Shown here piece after piece: positions 21,472 to 32,789 of a DNA stretch of 64,000 bases. Under the pieces are notes generated by a model. It did not search any database. It saw only the letters and a program-made list of their open reading frames with translations, and was not told the DNA's origin. Location: assembly GCA_951217055.1 (NCBI GenBank), contig CATNVA010000018.1, positions 1,798,001 to 1,862,000 of the forward strand, read 5' to 3'. This DNA comes from Gerris lacustris. Lineage: Eukaryota; Arthropoda; Insecta; Hemiptera; Gerridae. The stretch's first letter is position 1. Each line of letters starts with the position of its first letter. Made by a program: the position numbers and the translations under genes.

Positions 21472-21734
21472 AGTGAATGTGAAAGAAGCTTCCGCATATT
21501 AAAGTTTATTAAAAACTATTTAAGAAGTTGGATGAGTTAATAAAGACTCTCAAACCTTTCAATATTATCTATTGAGAGTGAAGTAGCTCAATTGATTACG
21601 ATCATGTAAAAAAACTCATTTGCTGAAAGAAAAGCATGAAAGATTGATTTGAATACTTTATATTTCAAATCAAGTTTATATATATTTTAAATACAGTTTA
21701 TTTCTGCTTAATTTTTATTTCTGATTTCATATTG

Positions 21735-21910
21735 CTTCCGAACTTACCCAAGGTAACGGAAGCTATAAGCGATCGTTCTAGAGAACAAAAATATTTTGTC
21801 TCCGATTTTAAAAATTCCAAGACAAAATTCCGTTTCTGATATCAGGGAACATTTTTGGTTCGGTGTTTGTTTGTCGGTCTGTCGCTCCATTTTTGCGAAC
21901 CAACATATCG
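21735..21910 (+). repeat. Dispersed repeat family F2, copy 1
   Basis: GCTTCCGAACTTACCCAAGG, then AACGGAAGCTATA, GATCGTTCTAGAGAAC, AAAAATTCCAAGACA, CATTTTTGGTTC and GTCGGTCTGTC follow in order. The same series is found at 44498-44590 (partial), 53331-53530 and 58850-58995 on the plus strand and at 45950-46110 and 55868-56045 on the minus strand. No coding content. Confidence 0.8.
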
Positions 21911-22565
21911 CACATACTTGGAAGAAAAGTGACACAACTCAAAAAATTCGATTTTTTTATTTTTTTGAAAATGGGTGTAAAAAAGCGACCTCTTGTTGGC
22001 AGAATAACGTCCTAAGCCGTTATTTTAATAGTTTTGCACTAGATAGCAGTAGTGTCATTATGGTTATCAGTGATATCAAGATTAAGTTGGCGGAACAGAG
22101 ACATAACTTTGTTGTGGTCAAGTTGTCAATGAGAAAGGTAGTGCGATGATAGTGAAAGAGTGACACTTTTGCTGTTGAAACAATATTTCCTGTAAGGTAA
22201 GAAAACTTTTTTTATAACAATAGTGACATATTTATAAAAGTGTCAGTCTAACTTCAAAATTAGTGGTAAAAATAATAGTATTATTTTGTACTATTGGTAA
22301 TGTGTCGTTCTTAGTCTAAAATATTTTTATTTTTAAAACTATTTTTAAAAGAATAACGACACTTTTGGGTATTTTTTAAATTAATAATTAAAAATTAATA
22401 GAGGTAATTAAAAATTATATGAAATCTTAATATGTAATGAAAGTTAAAACTATAATTATTAAAATAAAATAAAAAAGTTTAAAATTATTTAAATAAATAA
22501 TACAGTTTGACACGTGTAAACTTTTTAAAAACTTTAAAGTGCTCTCCTAAAAAGTTATGTTTTTT
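21911..22565. other. AT-rich stretch between repeats
   Basis: A 117-codon ORF starts in the F2 copy and runs into this stretch, but its first half is repeat sequence and I recognise no protein family in it. No further structure was identified. Confidence 0.4.
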
Positions 22566-23253
22566 AGGGTCCGTAGGCAAAACCAAGTACCCTTATATTT
22601 TCCTGCGTGTGTCTGTCCGTCCGTCCTCTCACGTGCTCTCACGGCTACACCTTTCGTCCGATCACTTTGAAATTTGGCATGTATGTGTCTTGTACCTGCC
22701 CATATATTTTAAAAATATAGCGACTTAAAAAAAATATTTTAAAAAAAAAATTAAGGTAAAAAAACTTAAGGGTTAAAATTGTTTTATTAAAAAATTCTTT
22801 TATTAAAAAGAATTATTAATTCTCTAGTTATAACTTTGATAGGGCGAGCGTAGGCAAGTGGGTGTGAAACGTGTCCCCCCCCCCCCCCTTCTATCTCGCT
22901 TATGTAAAGTGCAAAAAATCTGAAAAAATTCCTGAACATTCTTCAACCAAATGTAAAGATACCACTTTTTGGAAATTTCAAAAAAAAATATTATTTTATT
23001 TTTTATTGACAAAATACGTTTTTTATAACTATGGTCTTTTCGATGTATTTATATGGTTGTAGTCTGGTTCAGTGGCAAAAAATTCTTTATCAGAAGTTTG
23101 TTTATGTGTTTTGAGAATATCAGACCCATAGGATAGTTCAAAGTAAGCTTTTTAGCATTTTAAAAAACACCATCAATAGGGTACTACTTAAACTATACAG
23201 TGTGGCCTACGGACCCTCGCTGTGTGCTAACAAGCACACACTTGACCTGTTTA
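22566..23253 (+). repeat. Dispersed repeat family F1, copy 2 (near full length)
   Basis: Starts with AGGGTCCGTAGGCAAAACC and ends with GGCCTACGGACCCTCGCTG, a GTGTGTGC/GCACACAC hairpin and CTTGACCTGTT. It contains a GTCTGTCCGTCC tract and a C-tract (about 22876-22890). Aligns with copies at 1-690 and 31556-32292. Confidence 0.88.
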
Positions 23254-24060
23254 TTTTTACGTACAACGAACGGTTTAGCAAAAACCTAGTTTACTATAAC
23301 TTGCGTAGTGTTTGTTTTTGCGCGACTTATTACGTATTTTTGTGAAAATCTCGCTTCCTCTGACTCGGAGACAAATTGAGAATCAGATCAAAATTGAAGA
23401 ATATAAAATTTCACAAACGAAACAATTTGTTATTTTTTTACGTACAACTAACCGTTTAGATAATAATGTGCTCCGAAGTATCCCTTGTTGCCTCCGAGCC
23501 ATAGGAAGCGAGATATTCATATAAAAATAACGTCAAAATAAGGCGATTAAAAGAAAAAGAAATAGAAGCTCCGATTTTTTTGGAACAGAATACCTAAAAT
23601 TACTGGACTAAATAATGGCTTGTAAAAGCATAAAATCAATACAGTACGTGATATCATGTGGGGAAGCTATGTGGCAATATATTTATACATAGTACGTTGT
23701 TGTCATTTTAATATATACATTATACATACATTTCATAAATTTTACGTCTCACACTCTGTAACCCTTTCCCATAGAACTAGGCTTAGGCTATATTTTTGAG
23801 AGAGTGTAATCCTTAAGTAATTGTGCATCTTTCAAAGGTAGATGAAATATTCTCAAAGTTAATAATACCGATATTTTTTAAAAAAATATAAATAAATATC
23901 AAGTAATTTATTGCCAATATAAACAAATTTATATATTACATAATAAGTAATACATAATAAAACGTAAACATTAAAATTAAAAATTAGATTAATATATAAA
24001 CTAAAAATCTTTCCTCTTGCAAATCGGAAATATGCAGTGGTACCTTATCATATACGAGCC
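23254..24060. other. AT-rich stretch, nothing identified
   Basis: TTTACGTACAACGAACGGTT at about 23254 recurs as TTTACGTACAACTAACCGTT at about 23437, a short direct repeat about 180 bases apart. No gene recognised. Confidence 0.4.
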
Positions 24061-24430
24061 CTTATAGGCAGGCCCGTGACAACGGGCTTAATTTTATATT
24101 TAGAAAAAATAGTAAAATTAGGTAAACTAATTTAGACGAGGGGGCAATTGCCCAGGGGACCGGGTTTCCAGGGGGCCCGGCCTCCGGGGGACGGTCCTGG
24201 TTTTTTTACTACCAAAACGCAAAAAGGATATTGCGATCAGTGGGGTAACTATGGACCCGATTTGCAAGCGGGCCTCCGGTGCCAGGGGGCCCCCAAATAA
24301 AAAAAACATGAAACTACTATCTTTGTACCAATGTCGATAGGGGCCCCTTTAAAAGTTTTTTTTTTGCTCATCAATTTTTTTTTTGGCAAGGGGCCTCTAA
24401 TGCCTTATCAGTGGCCCTTCGCCACTGATT
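24061..24430. mobile_element. GC-rich repeat with CAGTGGC...GCCACTG end
   Basis: Dense GGGGGCCCGG and GGGCCTCCGG words occupy 24135-24300, unlike the AT-rich surroundings. The right end contains TCAGTGGCCCTTCGCCACTGA, an inverted repeat of the CAGTGGC word typical of hAT-like termini. AGGCCCGTGACAACGGGCTT near 24070 may be the left end. No transposase ORF. Confidence 0.4.
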
Positions 24431-24786
24431 GGTATAAACTTAAAGTTTTTTATAATGTCTCATGAGTTTGGAAGTTTGAATTCTTGTGTTTCATTTAGTT
24501 ACATAGATATTTGTGATGGTTTCATCTTATTCGATATGGCCAATGTTAATTTACAGGAGAGAAACTGACAGACAAAAATCATATTAACAAACTGATGTTA
24601 ATAACTTTTACATTTTTACTTGCAATGATTTTTTTGTAAATAAAATGTGTTACTTAACAATTTTGATTTGTTTACTCTTAAACTCAAATTTTAGGAAACA
24701 CTATATTATGTTTTATTTTATTTTATGTATTATACAAAGCGTAAAAGAAGGTTTCTTAATGAAACTTACGAGCTACAAAACAACTT

Positions 24787-24788
<2 letters not shown>

Positions 24789-24840
<52 letters not shown>
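24789..24840. repeat. Poly-T tract, 52 bases
   Basis: Uninterrupted T run. The sequence to its right (24841 onward) leads after ~350 bases to a minus-strand LINE fragment, so this may be the A-tail of that element, but sequence continuity cannot be shown. Confidence 0.9.
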
Positions 24841-24842
<2 letters not shown>

Positions 24843-25196
24843 CCCATCTTAGTTAAACTTAAAAATTCGTCCCAACATCTCCAAACATCTTTTCCTGTAA
24901 AGACAAACTTGCCCTCAGAAATCCTTAAAACTCATCTATTTGCACTTAAATTTTAAAAAATTCTCGACTTGTTTTGTTTATTTTTGTTATATGTCAAAAT
25001 GACACTTGGTTGAATATAGAAAATATATAATCACGGTCTTGTTGAAAGTAAAATTGATTTGTGCTAACGCTTCAATTTCAATTTATTTCCACACGTACAT
25101 AGAAAATAAAAAATACCTACTACAGCAGTTACTACAAATGTGTGGAGCCTCGGTAGTAGTTAGCTACTAGACTGAGGGCCCAGCCTTTGGCAATGA

Positions 25197-25535
25197 TCAA
25201 ACCTTTAGTATTGTACATCCTGTATTGTTGAAGAGTCTCATACTGTAAGAATGGTCCATGTATTGTTTTTCCATATCATCAAAATTTAATAAGATTGATC
25301 GTTTAAATAATGTTTCAATGGGGTACACACACAAGTCTCTAAAAGCATGTTGGGTCGGATAAAGTCTCGCTTTACGTAAGCAGATTTTAATCATTCTTTT
25401 CTGAATAACTGTGAGCGAATATAAGTCGGTGGCAGCCGCTGTACCGTAGGCAGAAATGCCGTACGTTAACAACGACTGTTCTAATGAAAAATAAAGTGTT
25501 TTTAAGGTTTTAAGATGTGCAAAACTCCTTAACAC
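25197..25535 (-). pseudogene. LINE ORF2 C-terminal fragment
   Basis: The 112-codon minus-strand ORF resembles the region just after the palm of non-LTR reverse transcriptases: a YFSLEQSLLTYGISAYG block, then LTVIQKRMIKICLRK, then an LCVYPIETLFKRSILL block. This order (a 'Y.S..QS.L.YGI..WG' segment, a QK-rich helix and an 'L.V.PIE.LF' segment) is typical of insect jockey/CR1/RTE-like elements. The upstream domains are absent, so it is a 5'-truncated remnant. It is not the same element as the LINE at 891-4495. Confidence 0.7.
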
Positions 25536-25639
25536 TACAAAACTATAAACAAGCTTGCTCAGAGTACTTGTTAAGCTATGTATGTGTGCTTATTTCAATA
25601 TATTAGGTATATTATTATAATACTGTGTACTAAATCCAA

Positions 25640-25930
25640 GAAAAAATTCTAACTTCATCTATTTAATGAGACAAACAACTTTTATAAATATTATTTTTTA
25701 GTAAAACGAACACCGACACTGTTAGGAAGTGATAAAGAGCGCTAAATTTATTAAAGTGGACCCAGACGTTTAAAATAAAGAAAACAACATTTTTACCGCT
25801 ATCTTCCGTTCTAACGTATAACGATTTTAATAAAACTCATTGTCTTAAGTACAATTGAAACAGGATTCATGCAGAAGCTTTAGAGTATGGAAGAGATATA
25901 TTTTATAATATTTTAAATTAATAGGCCGGG
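25640..25930 (+). repeat. Dispersed repeat family F3, copy 1
   Basis: AACGAACACCGACACTGTTA, then GATAAAGAGCGCTAAA, AAAGTGGACCCAGACGTTTA, CCGTTCTAACGTA and CAATTGAAACAGG match 58015-58210 in the same order on the same strand. Non-coding. Confidence 0.75.
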
Positions 25931-26084
25931 TAGGTAGAAAACAGTCTTATTTCAATCCAACATCCTTTAACAAACATATACTCTTTAACTATAAACTCAT
26001 CATGATCAACTTTTTTCTTATATACAATATTATATATTTATAGTAAGACCGCATGCTTTAATGATACAAATAATGATTTTCTTT

Positions 26085-26275
26085 TACTTTTGCCTTAACT
26101 CTGCTAGGTACAAGCAGTTAGTTACTTTTAATTTTATCTCTTTTCTAACTCCGCCATGTATAAGTAGTTAGCAATATATACGTACATAGCAGTATAATTT
26201 TATAATTTATATTTAATGAAAAATGTAAGGAACTTGGTTCCTACCGGGTGTCCCGCGTCACCATACGTATTTTTT
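26085..26275 (+). repeat. Dispersed repeat; inverted partner at 44595-44745
   Basis: AGTTACTTTTAATTTT, TCTCTTTTCTAACTC, AGTATAATTTTATAATT, AATGAAAAATGTAAGGAACT and TGGTTCCTACCGGGTGTCCC occur here. Their reverse complements occur in reverse order at 44595-44745. Spacing and order are conserved, so these are two copies of one element. Confidence 0.75.
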
Positions 26276-27035
26276 TTACTTTCAGTGAAGTTTACTAATA
26301 ATTCCGCATTATGAATGGGAAATAATTTTAATATGGATCAAAACGTTAGTAAAAACCCCTAATAAACAAGTTTTTCCTGAGGACCGACAAGTTTAAGCTC
26401 GGTTCTTTTTCAAGTTATGGAACCACAAAAAATTGTTTTATTTTCTTAAAAATAAAATTTGTATACATTTGTTGTCATCTAATTTGAAGGCATGCAAATA
26501 AATATTAACACTTTTCTTGTAAGTATTTTTTTCAGCTGTACGTCAAAACCAAAATTATTTTTTTTAGCTTTTATACTTTTAGAGCAATAAGTGTTTTTAT
26601 GAGCAAAGGTATGCGATCTAAAATATGATCTTGTGAGAAAACGGTTGAGGATAGACCCATACCCATCCGATACTTTTTATAGCCAATGAGGTTTAGAATC
26701 ACCCTATTTATTTTTGTACATATATTGCCAATCACCATGTATTTATGATGGTTGATATAGACTCTTTGCTTAGGCAGGCTTGGGTCGATGTCTTTGCTGG
26801 CTTGGGTTTGTTGCAAGATGGATGGTCTTGTGATCCTGAAGCAGCACTATCCTTTACAATTGTGAGAAACAATAGTAATAGATTTGTTCAGGTCATCTCT
26901 AAAAACACTGATTCTGTTGAGCAGTAGAAACATCTTTCTCGACGGCATAATAAATAGATATTCCTTTTTACAAATAATAAATCTATATTGCTAACATGGA
27001 AGATTTGAAGTGTTTAGAATAGATAAATAAACAAG
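26276..27035. other. AT-rich stretch with an unrecognised two-strand ORF pair
   Basis: 26571-26927 is open on both strands (81 codons minus, 60 codons plus) and is more protein-like in composition than its flanks, but I recognise no family. No splice or polyadenylation context supports it as a gene. Confidence 0.3.
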
Positions 27036-27038
27036 TGG

Positions 27039-27067
<29 letters not shown>
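27039..27067. repeat. Poly-A tract followed by (TA)n
   Basis: A 29-base A run is followed by about eight TA units to 27082. Confidence 0.9.
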
Positions 27068-27082
<15 letters not shown>

Positions 27083-27113
27083 TAGCCAGTATAATGATAA
27101 ATCTAAATCCATA

Positions 27114-27380
27114 TTAAGAAAAACGCATTTTAGCAACATATATTATTCCACTAACAATGAAACCAATAATTATAATAAGATAATAATAATAAATTTTGAA
27201 ACAATTTTCACAATCTACGTAAGATGTGGCATTTCCATTTAATGTTAATGAATTTGTTAATGAATTTTCACTTTTTTTTTGTGCTGCTAAAATTGTTTGG
27301 ATTTGTTTAGTGTAAACTGAATTTAGATAGACAAATAATATAAGTAATGAAAAAAATAAAACTTTGAAAACATATTTCAT
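27114..27380 (-). CDS. Hypothetical small secreted or membrane protein
   Basis: This 88-codon minus-strand ORF begins MKYVFKVLFFSLLILFVYL, a typical signal peptide with a positive start, a hydrophobic core and a small-residue end near VYT (residues 22-24). A polar middle with NGNATSY (a possible N-glycosylation site near residues 48-54) and a CENC pair leads to a second hydrophobic helix (YYYYLIIIIGFIVSGIIYV, about residues 65-83) with a short basic tail. A TATAAATA box lies about 50 bases upstream of the start (near 27430), with a TCACTCATT initiator-like sequence between. I do not recognise the protein, there is no clear AATAAA, and the high AT content makes hydrophobic ORFs easy to get by chance. 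Confidence 0.3.
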   Translation of the reverse strand: MKYVFKVLFFSLLILFVYLNSVYTKQIQTILAAQKKSENSLTNSLTLNGNATSYVDCENCFKIYYYYLIIIIGFIVSGIIYVAKMRFS

Positions 27381-27739
27381 TTTACAAATGAGTGATTAAT
27401 AGAGTAAAGAAAAAATGACAGCAATATTTATAAATTAAATGTTTATTTAAAAGCAATGTAAAATATCTCTCGAAGGGACAAGATGTCCGGATATCGAGAG
27501 AGTTCGATCACAACTGAGCTCCGGCCTTTAACTAAAAACCTTGAGCTTTGCAATTTATCCCACAGCTTGATAAAGGGAAAGCGCTGTAGGCAACACCTTC
27601 TATACCCTACAGAGCGCCTTATTAAAATATCGCCAATATTCTCACCTAAGTACGTCAATATATAGTATACATTCAACAACAATTATTACCTAATTGTATA
27701 CACAGAAAACATCTTTACAAAATGTGTTAAAATACATCC

Positions 27740-28592
27740 AATATGTTTTTTATATTTTACTACCAAACTCGGCAGACGTTGTCCTGCCTATGTATAATTA
27801 TTTACCTTTGTATATTTAAATATGGGCGATGTGAATGTAATCTAGTATCTATATTCGTTGTAGAATAATGAAAGATGGCTTATATACTGATGAGATTCCA
27901 TGATTTTTGTTGGTATAAACAGATAATAAAGTATATACATTTTTTTTTATTAATAATTCACGTGAATAAACAATATTAACCCTCGGGAACGCGCTGTCCT
28001 GTGAGGCCTAAATCTATATATTATAACTTTTGAGCTGTAATTTCAAATATATTACTATGTTAATTAGAAATAGCAAATATGATTTTTTTTTTAATGTATA
28101 TATATATATATATATAACTTTTAAGAGATATAATTTCAAATACATATATTACTTAGGTTAGAAAAGTAAAATAAAGTAAACAAATGAACGGTTGGTGTTT
28201 TGTTATTTTGATAGGCCGTCATCGTTCACAGCGTTCCATTCCTCTTTCAGTCATAGACCACTTCCCATACACTTACAATAAGTTAGTTATTTTTTTATTT
28301 AACTACCAAAATATTCACTAGAAATCATTTATATGGCAAAACTGTTGAGTTGGCAATGCTTCATTTATTTAATTATTTGTTTATTTATGACATGATAGAT
28401 GTCACTCAAGTTTATATAAATTTTACCTTTGATAGTTTTGTATTCTTAGTCGAGTGTTTGTGTTCTCTTGATAATGTTATGTTAAATAAAACTGACTTAT
28501 TCAGTACCAACCAGCGCAGTGGTTTTTACTTACTAACTTAAAGCACTCATTTCAATAAAAACAACGTTTGCCGGGTCAGCTAGTCTGATATA
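27740..28592 (+). mobile_element. Probable non-autonomous element ending in GCCGGGTCAGCTAGT
   Basis: The right end AACGTTTGCCGGGTCAGCTAGT-like (28568-28588) and the left-end phrase CTCGGCAGACGTTGTCCTGCC (27769) are both familiar from AT-rich insect repeats, and contain inverted forms of the word AACGT(C/T)TGCCG. The final CTAGT would fit a Helitron-type 3' end, but a strong terminal hairpin is not clear. The 63-codon ORF inside is not recognised. Confidence 0.35.
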
Positions 28593-29235
28593 TAAATGTG
28601 AAATTGAGATAGATGTGGGTGCGATTGGAAGCTAGGGATTTTTCTAGCTACATTTCTTGTTTTCATCTAGAGAATCAGTCACAGTTTGACATCGTACGTG
28701 ATTATACTTCCATTCTGTGCACATTTTGTCCTGACAGGACCCGCGCCACTTTTATTTAAATTTTAGTAATACGCTAATTTTAGAGAAATTTATACATATA
28801 ATGAAAAATAAATTAATATGGTATCTAAATTTAAAAATAAAATAATGAAAATATGCAGAAAAAATTAAATTATAATTAAGACTGACAAATTTTGTGCTTT
28901 TAAACTATGAGACTAAACAACGCTATTTTACAACTTAAAAAGAATAATAAAACAAATTAACCAATTTAAATATTATGTTTTATAATATTTCGCTAAAATG
29001 ATTTCGAGTTTATTTTTATTTTACTGTTGTGTGGGAATTTTAAACAGATTAAGTGCTATCAGGGGTCCGCGCCTCCTCCTGTCTGTATTAGACCGCGGTG
29101 CACCCCAGGGTTAAATATTTATCACTATTTCATTCGCTATATACTCTGGAGCAAGCAATACATAGTTGACCATGCGAAAAAAAGGATTCTAATTTTTAAG
29201 TAAATGCATTTTTTCCCTTGCTTTTCCATCCCCCC
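28593..29235. other. AT-rich stretch, nothing firm
   Basis: No gene recognised. GCGCCTCCTCCTGTCTGTAT at about 29069 is a short GC-richer island without further structure. Confidence 0.35.
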
Positions 29236-29239
29236 CCCC

Positions 29240-30190
29240 CCTCTTATATGAAAATATGACAAATGTGTACATAACAAAAATTACTTTACTCTTAAAGAGC
29301 TTCCTAACATGCATCATGATAGGTATACAATTTTGACTTTTGTTCCTCTTACCTCGTACTCCTGTGTACGAAATTTAAATTAATTTAATTTACATTCACT
29401 TTTTAATTTCGAAATCATGAAAACCTTCGTACCATTTGAACCCAAAACTACTAAATGTAAACATATTATTATGTATAAGTTCATAACATTAATATGTTAA
29501 ACATATTAACATATAAGTTACAAGCATCAAATAAAGCACGAATACCAATTTTTATTAAAATTTGATAAAAAAAATGCAGTATTTCTAATTTTCTTTCTAT
29601 TTCTCATTTTTACCTCCCCCATTGGTCACATTATTTCACCCCTCACTGACCCAATACATTCAACATAACTACTTTATTCTGAGATTTCCAACGACATCCA
29701 TTATGAAGGGTACATACTATTTTGACTTTGGTACCCCGTACTTCGTACCCCTGTGTACAAAAATTTAAATTATTTTAATTTAAATTTTGAAATCATAAAA
29801 ACCTTATCCATGAAACAATGTATTGAGCAAAACAAGTACATTTTTTTAACACTAAAACCTGAGCTTAAAACATACATTAGGTACCACTTGTATTGTACCC
29901 AAAAGTTTTAAATTTTCCACAAATTATTTTATAATCGAGTTCCTGGTATCAAATAAAGCACGTGTACCAATTTTCATTCAGATCTTATCGAATGTAGTAA
30001 TATTTCTAATTTTTAATTAAAAATAATTTATTTTCCTATTTTTTTTCTTTTTACCCCCCTCTTATATGAAAATATAACAAAAGTGTACATAACAACAATT
30101 ACTTAAAGAGCTTTCTCTTTCTAACGACATGCATCATGAAGGGTATATACTATTTTTACTTTTCTACCTCCAACCCTGCACCCCTTTGTA
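29240..30190 (+). repeat. Tandem array, ~400-bp unit, about 2.4 copies
   Basis: CTCTTATATGAAAATAT recurs at 29241 and 30059, AAATAAAGCACG at 29529 and 29952, and CATGATAGGTATAC / ATGAAGGGTACATACT / ATGAAGGGTATATACT at about 29317, 29703 and 30137. Each unit carries a C-tract before the repeat start. Units differ by point changes and small indels. Non-coding. Confidence 0.75.
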
Positions 30191-30339
30191 GCATCATATG
30201 ATCCTTTTCCATGAAAAAAATCATACATGTGCCAACGTTTATGGCGATCGGGCTATCGGTGCCAAAGTCTACACTTCACAGACAGACCGACATCCATTTT
30301 TAGGGTTTCGTTGGTAAAACCAAAAACAAAAAACCCTTA

Positions 30340-30640
30340 TAGTTTCGTTCCAGTGTCTGTCTGTCACTCAGTACGGTTCCAATAGCTTTTGAATCAATAG
30401 AGATAAAAAACATGAAACTTTTTAGAATTAAAGATCGTTTTGACGCACACACAGGAAAAATATAGCGAACTCAAAATTATCAGCTGTTCAAATTTAAAAT
30501 GGCGGATAATTCACGTCACGGGATTTTTTTTTTTTTAATTTTGAGTGGGTATCAAATGAAAGGTATTGGAGAGTAGATTACAAAATGATACAACACTTGT
30601 GGATAGTGTTTAATTTTCCGCGCTAAATAGATCAGTTCAT
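30340..30640 (+). repeat. Dispersed repeat family F4, copy 1
   Basis: GTCTGTCTGTCACTCAGTAC, TTTTGACGCACACACAGGAA, AACTCAAAATTATCAGCTGT, AAAATGGCGGATAA, GGTATCAAATGAAAGGTATT and GTGTTTAATTTTCC occur in order. The same order is seen at 50605-50890, with a partial repetition at 51010-51190. It is preceded by a GGTAAAACCAAAAAC phrase like the F1 start, so F1 and F4 may be related. Confidence 0.8.
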
Positions 30641-30752
30641 ATTTGAGTATTACTTTAATAATAATTGTGTGTCCACCTAGTGTCTAGAATTTCATTAGGT
30701 TATGGGCCCAGTGTTTTAATAAAACTTGAAGGTGTATTAAAAAACAAAAGTA

Positions 30753-31195
30753 ATTAATTTTGGTGTACTTGAAGGAAAATCCAACTGGAATACATGGAAG
30801 TATAAAGCATCAATATGTCTGAGAGGTTTTTCAAATGGACTAGAGATTGTTGAAGATAAGGTAACTAAATAGGTTTTGTTAAAACTAAATGGGTTTTTAA
30901 AGTGATGATGAATCCTGACGGTTCAGTTAACAAGTACAAAGCCAGACTCGTTGCTAATGGGTTTCGACAACAGAAAGGAAGAGATTTCGATCAGAAATTC
31001 AGCCCGGTAGCCAGGACGAGTTCGTCGTGTGGTTTTGTGTCGCTGCAAGTGAAGGTTTGTCACTTATGCAGTTAGATGTAGCAACAGCATTTCTTTACGG
31101 AAACTTGAAAGAAACCATCTATATGCAGCAACCAAGAGGTTTTAATGACGGCAGAAGTTTGTAAGCTTACTAGAAGTTTATATGGCCTTTTTTGA
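30753..31195 (+). pseudogene. Ty1/copia remnant: gag N-terminus joined to reverse transcriptase
   Basis: From 30759 the frame reads FGVLEGKSNWNTWKYKASIC, the N-terminal gag signature of copia elements (L.G.NW..W...M...L). After KVTK and a stop, a one-base shift leads directly to WVFKVMMNPDGSVNKYKARL (from 30890), VANGFRQQKGRDFDQKFSPV and, in further frames, LMQLDVATAFLYGNLKETIY (near 31066) with the catalytic aspartate, and VCKLTRSLYG (near 31160). These are the ordered motifs of a copia reverse transcriptase. The protease and integrase that normally lie between are deleted. No LTRs were found. Confidence 0.85.
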
Positions 31196-31196
31196 A

Positions 31197-32560
31197 GGTA
31201 TTAAAATTTAGTTTACAAAACTATATCGCGTTTCCATAATGGCGGCCATTTTACCCCCGAAAAAAATAAAAGAAAATGCCAAAAAAAATATCCACTCCCC
31301 GCTACTACATTAGGACAGGTCCTAAAAATAAGGCAAAAATACAATAATATGCATTTCTTTAGTCCAATGATATTTCCGGGAGTTGATATAAAAAAGTCAA
31401 ATTTTAGGGGGCCGTAACTATGGATCCCCAAAATTTGTATTATTTGAAGTTGGGAATCATTTTAAAGGTATTGTAATTGGGTTCACAAAAATATATCGTG
31501 TTTCAATAATGGCGGCCATTTTTTCCCCTAAAAAATTAAAACAAAATGAAAAATAAACAGGTCAAGTGTGTGCTAGTCAGCACACATTGAGGGTCCGTAG
31601 GCCACTACACTGTATAGTTTAAGTAGTACCCTATTGATGGTGTATTTAAAATGCTAAAAAGCTTACTTTGAACTATCCTATGGGTCTGATATCCTCAAAA
31701 CACATAAACAAACTTCTGATAAAATATTTTTTGCCATTGAACCGGACTACAACCATATAAATACATCGAAAAGACCATAGTTATAAAAAAAAAAACGTAT
31801 TTGTCAATAAAAAATAAAATAATATTTTTTTCGAAATTTCCAAAAAGTGGTATCTTTACTTTTGGTCGAAGATTGTTCAGGCATTTTTTCAGATTTTTTG
31901 CACTTTACATAAGCGAGATAGAAGGGGGGGGGGGGACACGTTTCACACCCACTTCAAACTTGCCTACGCTCGCCCTATCAAAGTTATAAACAAAGAATTA
32001 TATATTTTTGTAATCAGCTCGACCTACCCTTTCATATGATACCCCTCACGGTGTTGAAAAAAAAAATAAAAAAATGTTAACCCTTAAGGTTTTTTACCCT
32101 AATTGTTTTGAATTTTTTTTTTTTTTTTTTTTATTCGCTATTTTTAAAATATGTGGGTAGAAACAAGACACATACATGCCAAATTTCAAAGTGATCGGAC
32201 AAAAGGTGTAGTCGTGAGAGCAGGCGACAGGACGGACGGACAGACACACGTAGGAAAATATAAGGGTCCTTGGTTTTGCCTACGGACCCTAAAAATATCC
32301 TCCCCCGCTACCCCATTAGGACATGTCCTGAAAATTAGACAAAAATACAAAAATATTTATCTCTGAGGTCGAATGATATTTCTGGGAGTTGATATGAAGA
32401 AGTCAAATTTTAGTAATTTTAGGGGGCGGTAACTATGGAGCCCCAGAATGTTTATTATTATAAAATTTGAAGTTGGGAATAATTGTAAAGCTATTAAAAT
32501 TTAGTTCACAAATATATATCGTGTTTTCATACTGGCGGCCATTTTATTCCTAAAAGAACC
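31197..32560 (+). repeat. Tandem array, ~270-290-bp unit, split by an F1 insertion
   Basis: The unit contains TTCACAAAAATATATCGTG, ATAATGGCGGCCATTTT, CCGCTAC.ACATTAGGACA, TGATATTTC.GGGAGTTGAT and GG.CGGTAACTATGGA.CCCC. Unit starts lie near 31197, 31467 and, after the F1 element at 31556-32292, near 32488. The sequence on the two sides of the insertion joins into one continuous unit. Confidence 0.85.
31556..32292 (-). repeat. Dispersed repeat family F1, copy 3, with target duplication
   Basis: Reverse-oriented full copy that begins (plus strand) with ACAGGTCAAGTGTGTGCTAG and ends with TTTTGCCTACGGACCCT. It interrupts a tandem-array unit, and AAAAATA occurs immediately on both sides, consistent with a target-site duplication of about 7 bases. 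The inverted words AGGGTCCGTAGGC and GCCTACGGACCCT lie about 35 bases inside the left end and at the right end. Confidence 0.85.
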
Positions 32561-32789
32561 AAATAAGTGCATACCGATTAAGATTCTAAAGGATAATATA
32601 TACACGCCTTGCTTCTCAAAAATGACACTTTCTAAACATATTTTAGTCTAAAAAAATAACAGTAACAATAATCTTGTATTTATGAATTCTTATGACCGAA
32701 GAAACCCTTTTAGTAACTTGCTGGCAAGTACTTGACGGGATTTTTTTTAAACGCAAATGCCCCTCTGTCATTTACCCGCTCCCGATCTT

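Noticed and set aside
22876..22890. Poly-C tracts as a separate feature class
   Set aside because: Most tracts lie at fixed positions of dispersed repeats (F1, F4, satellite S1) and are explained by them.
27443..27682. 79-codon minus-strand ORF with an SRYPDILSLRE segment
   Set aside because: Composition is protein-like, but I could not name a family and no gene context supports it.
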